A stretch of 64,000 nucleotides of DNA, taken from Bacteroidales bacterium (GTDB lineage Bacteria; Bacteroidota; Bacteroidia; Bacteroidales; P3). The stretch is taken from assembly GCA_017451385.1 (NCBI GenBank), contig JAFSPS010000011.1, positions 1 through 64,000 of the forward strand. The letters run 5' to 3'. This document shows, one piece after another, positions 62,057 through 64,000 of this stretch; positions within the stretch are counted from its first letter, which is position 1, and the number at the start of each line of letters is the position of its first letter. Below the pieces are notes generated by a model. That model was given only the letters and a program-made list of their open reading frames with translations, ran no database searches and had not been told where the DNA came from. The position numbers and the translations under genes are program-made.

Positions 62057-63451
62057 ATGAACTACGATTTAATCGTCATAGGCAGTGGTCCGGGAGGTTA
62101 CGTGGCTGCCGTCAAGGGTGCCCAGATGGGGCTGAAAACCGCTGTTGTAGAGCGAGAGAACTTGGGAGGCATCTGCCTCAACTGGGGCTGCATCCCCACA
62201 AAGGCCCTGCTCAAGAGTGCGCAGGCATTCAACTATGTGCAGCATGCCGCCAACTATGGTGTCAAGGCCGAGGGCGGCGAGGCAGACCTGCAGGGCATGG
62301 TGGCACGCAGCCGTGGCGTGGCAGACACGATGAGCAAAGGCGTGCAGTTTCTGCTGAAGAAGAATAACGTTGACGTCATCATGGGTACGGCGCGAGTGAT
62401 GCCGGACCATAAGGTTGCCGTGGTGGATGGCGAAGGCAAGGAGACGGTGTATGAGTCGCCTCGCATCATCATAGCTACGGGAGCACGCAGCCGCGTGATG
62501 CCCAGTATGCCGCAGGATGGCAAACGCATCATAGGCTACCGTGAGGCCATGACGCTGCCCTTCATGCCGAAGAGCATGGTGGTGTGTGGCAGTGGTGCCA
62601 TAGGCAGCGAGTTTGCTTTCTTCTATCAGAGCATCGGCGTGCAGGTGACGCTCGTAGAGTTCATGCCGCAGATACTGCCCAACGAAGACGAGGACACGGC
62701 GGCGCAGATAAGTCGTAGCTTCCGAAAAATGGGCATGAAGGTCATGGCATCGTCGTCGGTGGAGAAGGTTGATGTGGAAGGCGACATCTGTCATGTCACA
62801 ATAAAAGACATGAAGAAAAACAGCGAGGTGATGGTGGATTGCGATGTGGTGCTCTCGGCAGTAGGTATTGCCACCAATCTCGAAGGCATTGGCTTGGAAG
62901 AGACGGGTATATCCACGGAGCGAGGCAAAATCCTTGTCGATGACTACTATCAGACCAATGTGCCGGGCTACTACGCCATCGGCGATGTGGTGCATGGTCC
63001 AGCCCTTGCTCATGTGGCATCTGTCGAAGCCATCTGCTGCGTGGAGGCCATGATGGGCGAGCAGCCCAAGAAGGTCAACTACGACAACATACCCGGCTGC
63101 ACATACACCACGCCCGAGGTGGCCAGCGTGGGTCTCACGGAGAAGAAAGCCCGCGAGGCAGGTAAAGACATCCTCGTTGGCAAGTTCTTCTTCAAAGCCA
63201 GCGGCAAGGCCACGGCGGCAGGCAACACCGACGGCTTCGTGAAGATGATTATTGATAAGGAGAGCGACCAGATACTTGGTGCACACCTCTGTGGTGATAA
63301 TGTTACCGAGATGATAGCCAGTCTCGTGGTGGCACGCGAGAACGGCCTCACAGCCCATCAGGTGGCATCGTCCATACATCCTCATCCCACGATGAGCGAG
63401 GCCGTGATGGAGGCCATAGAGGCTGCCTACGGCAAAGCCATCCACGGTTAG
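62057..63451 (+). CDS. lpdA: Dihydrolipoyl dehydrogenase
   Basis: A 464-residue flavoprotein. The FAD site is IGSGPGGYVAAVKGAQ at residues 8-23, and the redox cysteines are Cys40 and Cys45 in GGICLNWGCIPTKALL. The NAD site VCGSGAIGSEFAFFY lies near residue 178, YYAIGDVVHGPALAHVAS near 305, and the HPHPTMSEAVMEA motif carries the catalytic His near the end. It reoxidises dihydrolipoamide in 2-oxoacid dehydrogenase or glycine cleavage complexes; no partner subunit is in the window. Confidence 0.96.
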   Translation: MNYDLIVIGSGPGGYVAAVKGAQMGLKTAVVERENLGGICLNWGCIPTKALLKSAQAFNYVQHAANYGVKAEGGEADLQGMVARSRGVADTMSKGVQFLLKKNNVDVIMGTARVMPDHKVAVVDGEGKETVYESPRIIIATGARSRVMPSMPQDGKRIIGYREAMTLPFMPKSMVVCGSGAIGSEFAFFYQSIGVQVTLVEFMPQILPNEDEDTAAQISRSFRKMGMKVMASSSVEKVDVEGDICHVTIKDMKKNSEVMVDCDVVLSAVGIATNLEGIGLEETGISTERGKILVDDYYQTNVPGYYAIGDVVHGPALAHVASVEAICCVEAMMGEQPKKVNYDNIPGCTYTTPEVASVGLTEKKAREAGKDILVGKFFFKASGKATAAGNTDGFVKMIIDKESDQILGAHLCGDNVTEMIASLVVARENGLTAHQVASSIHPHPTMSEAVMEAIEAAYGKAIHG

Positions 63452-63528
63452 CAGGCCGAATCCTTTGTTTTGCTGACGCGTCAGGCGTTTGAAATCAATA
63501 TTATACAGACCTGTCATACTCCAACACT

Positions 63529-64000
63529 ATGCCACGCAAGAAGAAACATATATATCGGTTTAACCCGCACACTTTGTCGTATGAGAAAGTGATAGTTACG
63601 GTACGCGACCGGATGAAGAAAATCTCAACAACTGTTTTGCTTGGCGTAGTGTTGGGGGTGGTCTTTTTAGTAGTTGGTTTTCAGGTGATAGACTCGCCCA
63701 AGGAGCGTTCTCTGAAGCGCGAGATACGCCAGTATCAGCGCCAGCTCAAGAGCCTCAATGCACGTATGGAGCAGGCTGGCGAGGTGCTGGAGGACATCGA
63801 GAAGCGCGACGACAACGTCTATCGTGCTATTTTCCAAGCCGAGCCGATAGGTGATGCGGTGCGTAATAGTGGCATAGGTGGCGTGGAGCGCTATTCGGAC
63901 TTGGAGGGCTACGACTGCAGCGAGGCCATCATTGATGCGTCGCGCCGCTTGGACAACATCACGAAGCGTCTCTATGTCCAGTCTCGTTCTATTGACGAGG
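63529..64000 (+). CDS. M23-family metallopeptidase, N-terminal part (cut by window end)
   Basis: The first 157 codons of a longer protein. A positively charged start (MPRKKKHIYRFNPHTLSYEK) leads into a membrane segment (VLLGVVLGVVFLVVGFQV), a coiled coil, and DDNVYRAIFQAEPIGDAVR, GGVERYSDLEGYD. This is the N-terminus of Bacteroidetes M23 endopeptidases that act on peptidoglycan; the catalytic domain lies outside the window. Confidence 0.8.
   Translation, partial: MPRKKKHIYRFNPHTLSYEKVIVTVRDRMKKISTTVLLGVVLGVVFLVVGFQVIDSPKERSLKREIRQYQRQLKSLNARMEQAGEVLEDIEKRDDNVYRAIFQAEPIGDAVRNSGIGGVERYSDLEGYDCSEAIIDASRRLDNITKRLYVQSRSIDE

Noticed and set aside
62069-63517. Long minus-strand open frame across lpdA
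   Set aside because: It is the mirror of a well-conserved enzyme gene, has no family resemblance, and its amino acid use is abnormal (rich in His and Cys).
1-64000. rRNA or tRNA genes
   Set aside because: No cloverleaf or rRNA-like sequence was recognised in any gap by eye; a tRNA scan would settle it.

Overview
The window looks like a chromosomal piece of a Bacteroidales bacterium, probably Prevotellaceae-like, although genus cannot be fixed from sequence alone. The signs are: promoters of the Bacteroidetes sigma type (TTTG, 19-20 bases, TAnnTTTG) at several gene starts; almost no Shine-Dalgarno sequences; lipoproteins with short lipoboxes; a GldB-like lipoprotein; a giant secreted protein ending in a type IX secretion (CHU_C-type) domain; a DUF4492 gene next to cydAB; and DUF4369, DUF5106-like and FkpA-type proteins. 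No rRNA, tRNA, phage, insertion sequence or cas gene was recognised.

Layout. 1-300: repeat-bearing DNA. 303-3100 (minus): C39-like peptidase lipoprotein and a long-chain acyl-CoA ligase. 3538-18259 (plus): trkA with two tandem trkH genes, a NADAR-like gene, lrgAB, cinA, a DUF486 membrane protein, a DUF349 coiled-coil protein, a GldB-like lipoprotein, an LTA-synthase-type phosphotransferase, a lipid kinase and an eIF1-like factor. 18368-20417 (minus): dus and a TPR lipoprotein. 21046-26082 (plus): a 1678-residue modular surface protein. 26559-29788 (minus): trxA, a DUF58 protein, butyrate kinase and an FKBP isomerase. 29959-49188 (plus): lytic transglycosylase, FtsB-like protein, NlpC/P60 lipoprotein, NrnA-like phosphoesterase, two FKBP lipoproteins, adk, obgE, PAP2, aroC, a phosphopantetheinyl transferase, lpxH, cydAB with DUF4492, ftsE, an OmpA-like protein and smaller secreted proteins. 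49324-61303 (minus): oppC-like permease, DUF59, flotillin, sufE, lptG-like permease, histidine kinase, LolC/E-like permease, tpiA, a thioredoxin-fold protein and a beta-barrel-like protein. 62057-64000 (plus): lpdA and the start of an M23 peptidase.

Most genes are housekeeping: envelope building and remodelling (lytic transglycosylase, NlpC/P60, FtsB, FtsE, M23, LpxH, LptG, LolC/E, the LTA-synthase-like enzyme), ion and redox balance (Trk, CydAB, Trx, Lpd), and periplasmic folding (three FKBP isomerases).

The least explained content lies between genes. (1) A dispersed repeat family with core TTCGAATACGAAAG or TTCGACCACGAAAG forms small arrays at three intergenic sites. (2) A 21-unit octamer array lies inside cydA-cydB. 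(3) Two copies of a roughly 36-base repeat with a 30-base spacer precede obgE. (4) A 150-220 base direct repeat carrying a promoter-like box brackets a two-gene unit at 58.2-61.7 kb. (5) An almost identical promoter block lies before ftsE and lpdA. No clear new multi-gene system is visible, so these repeats are the main candidates for follow-up.
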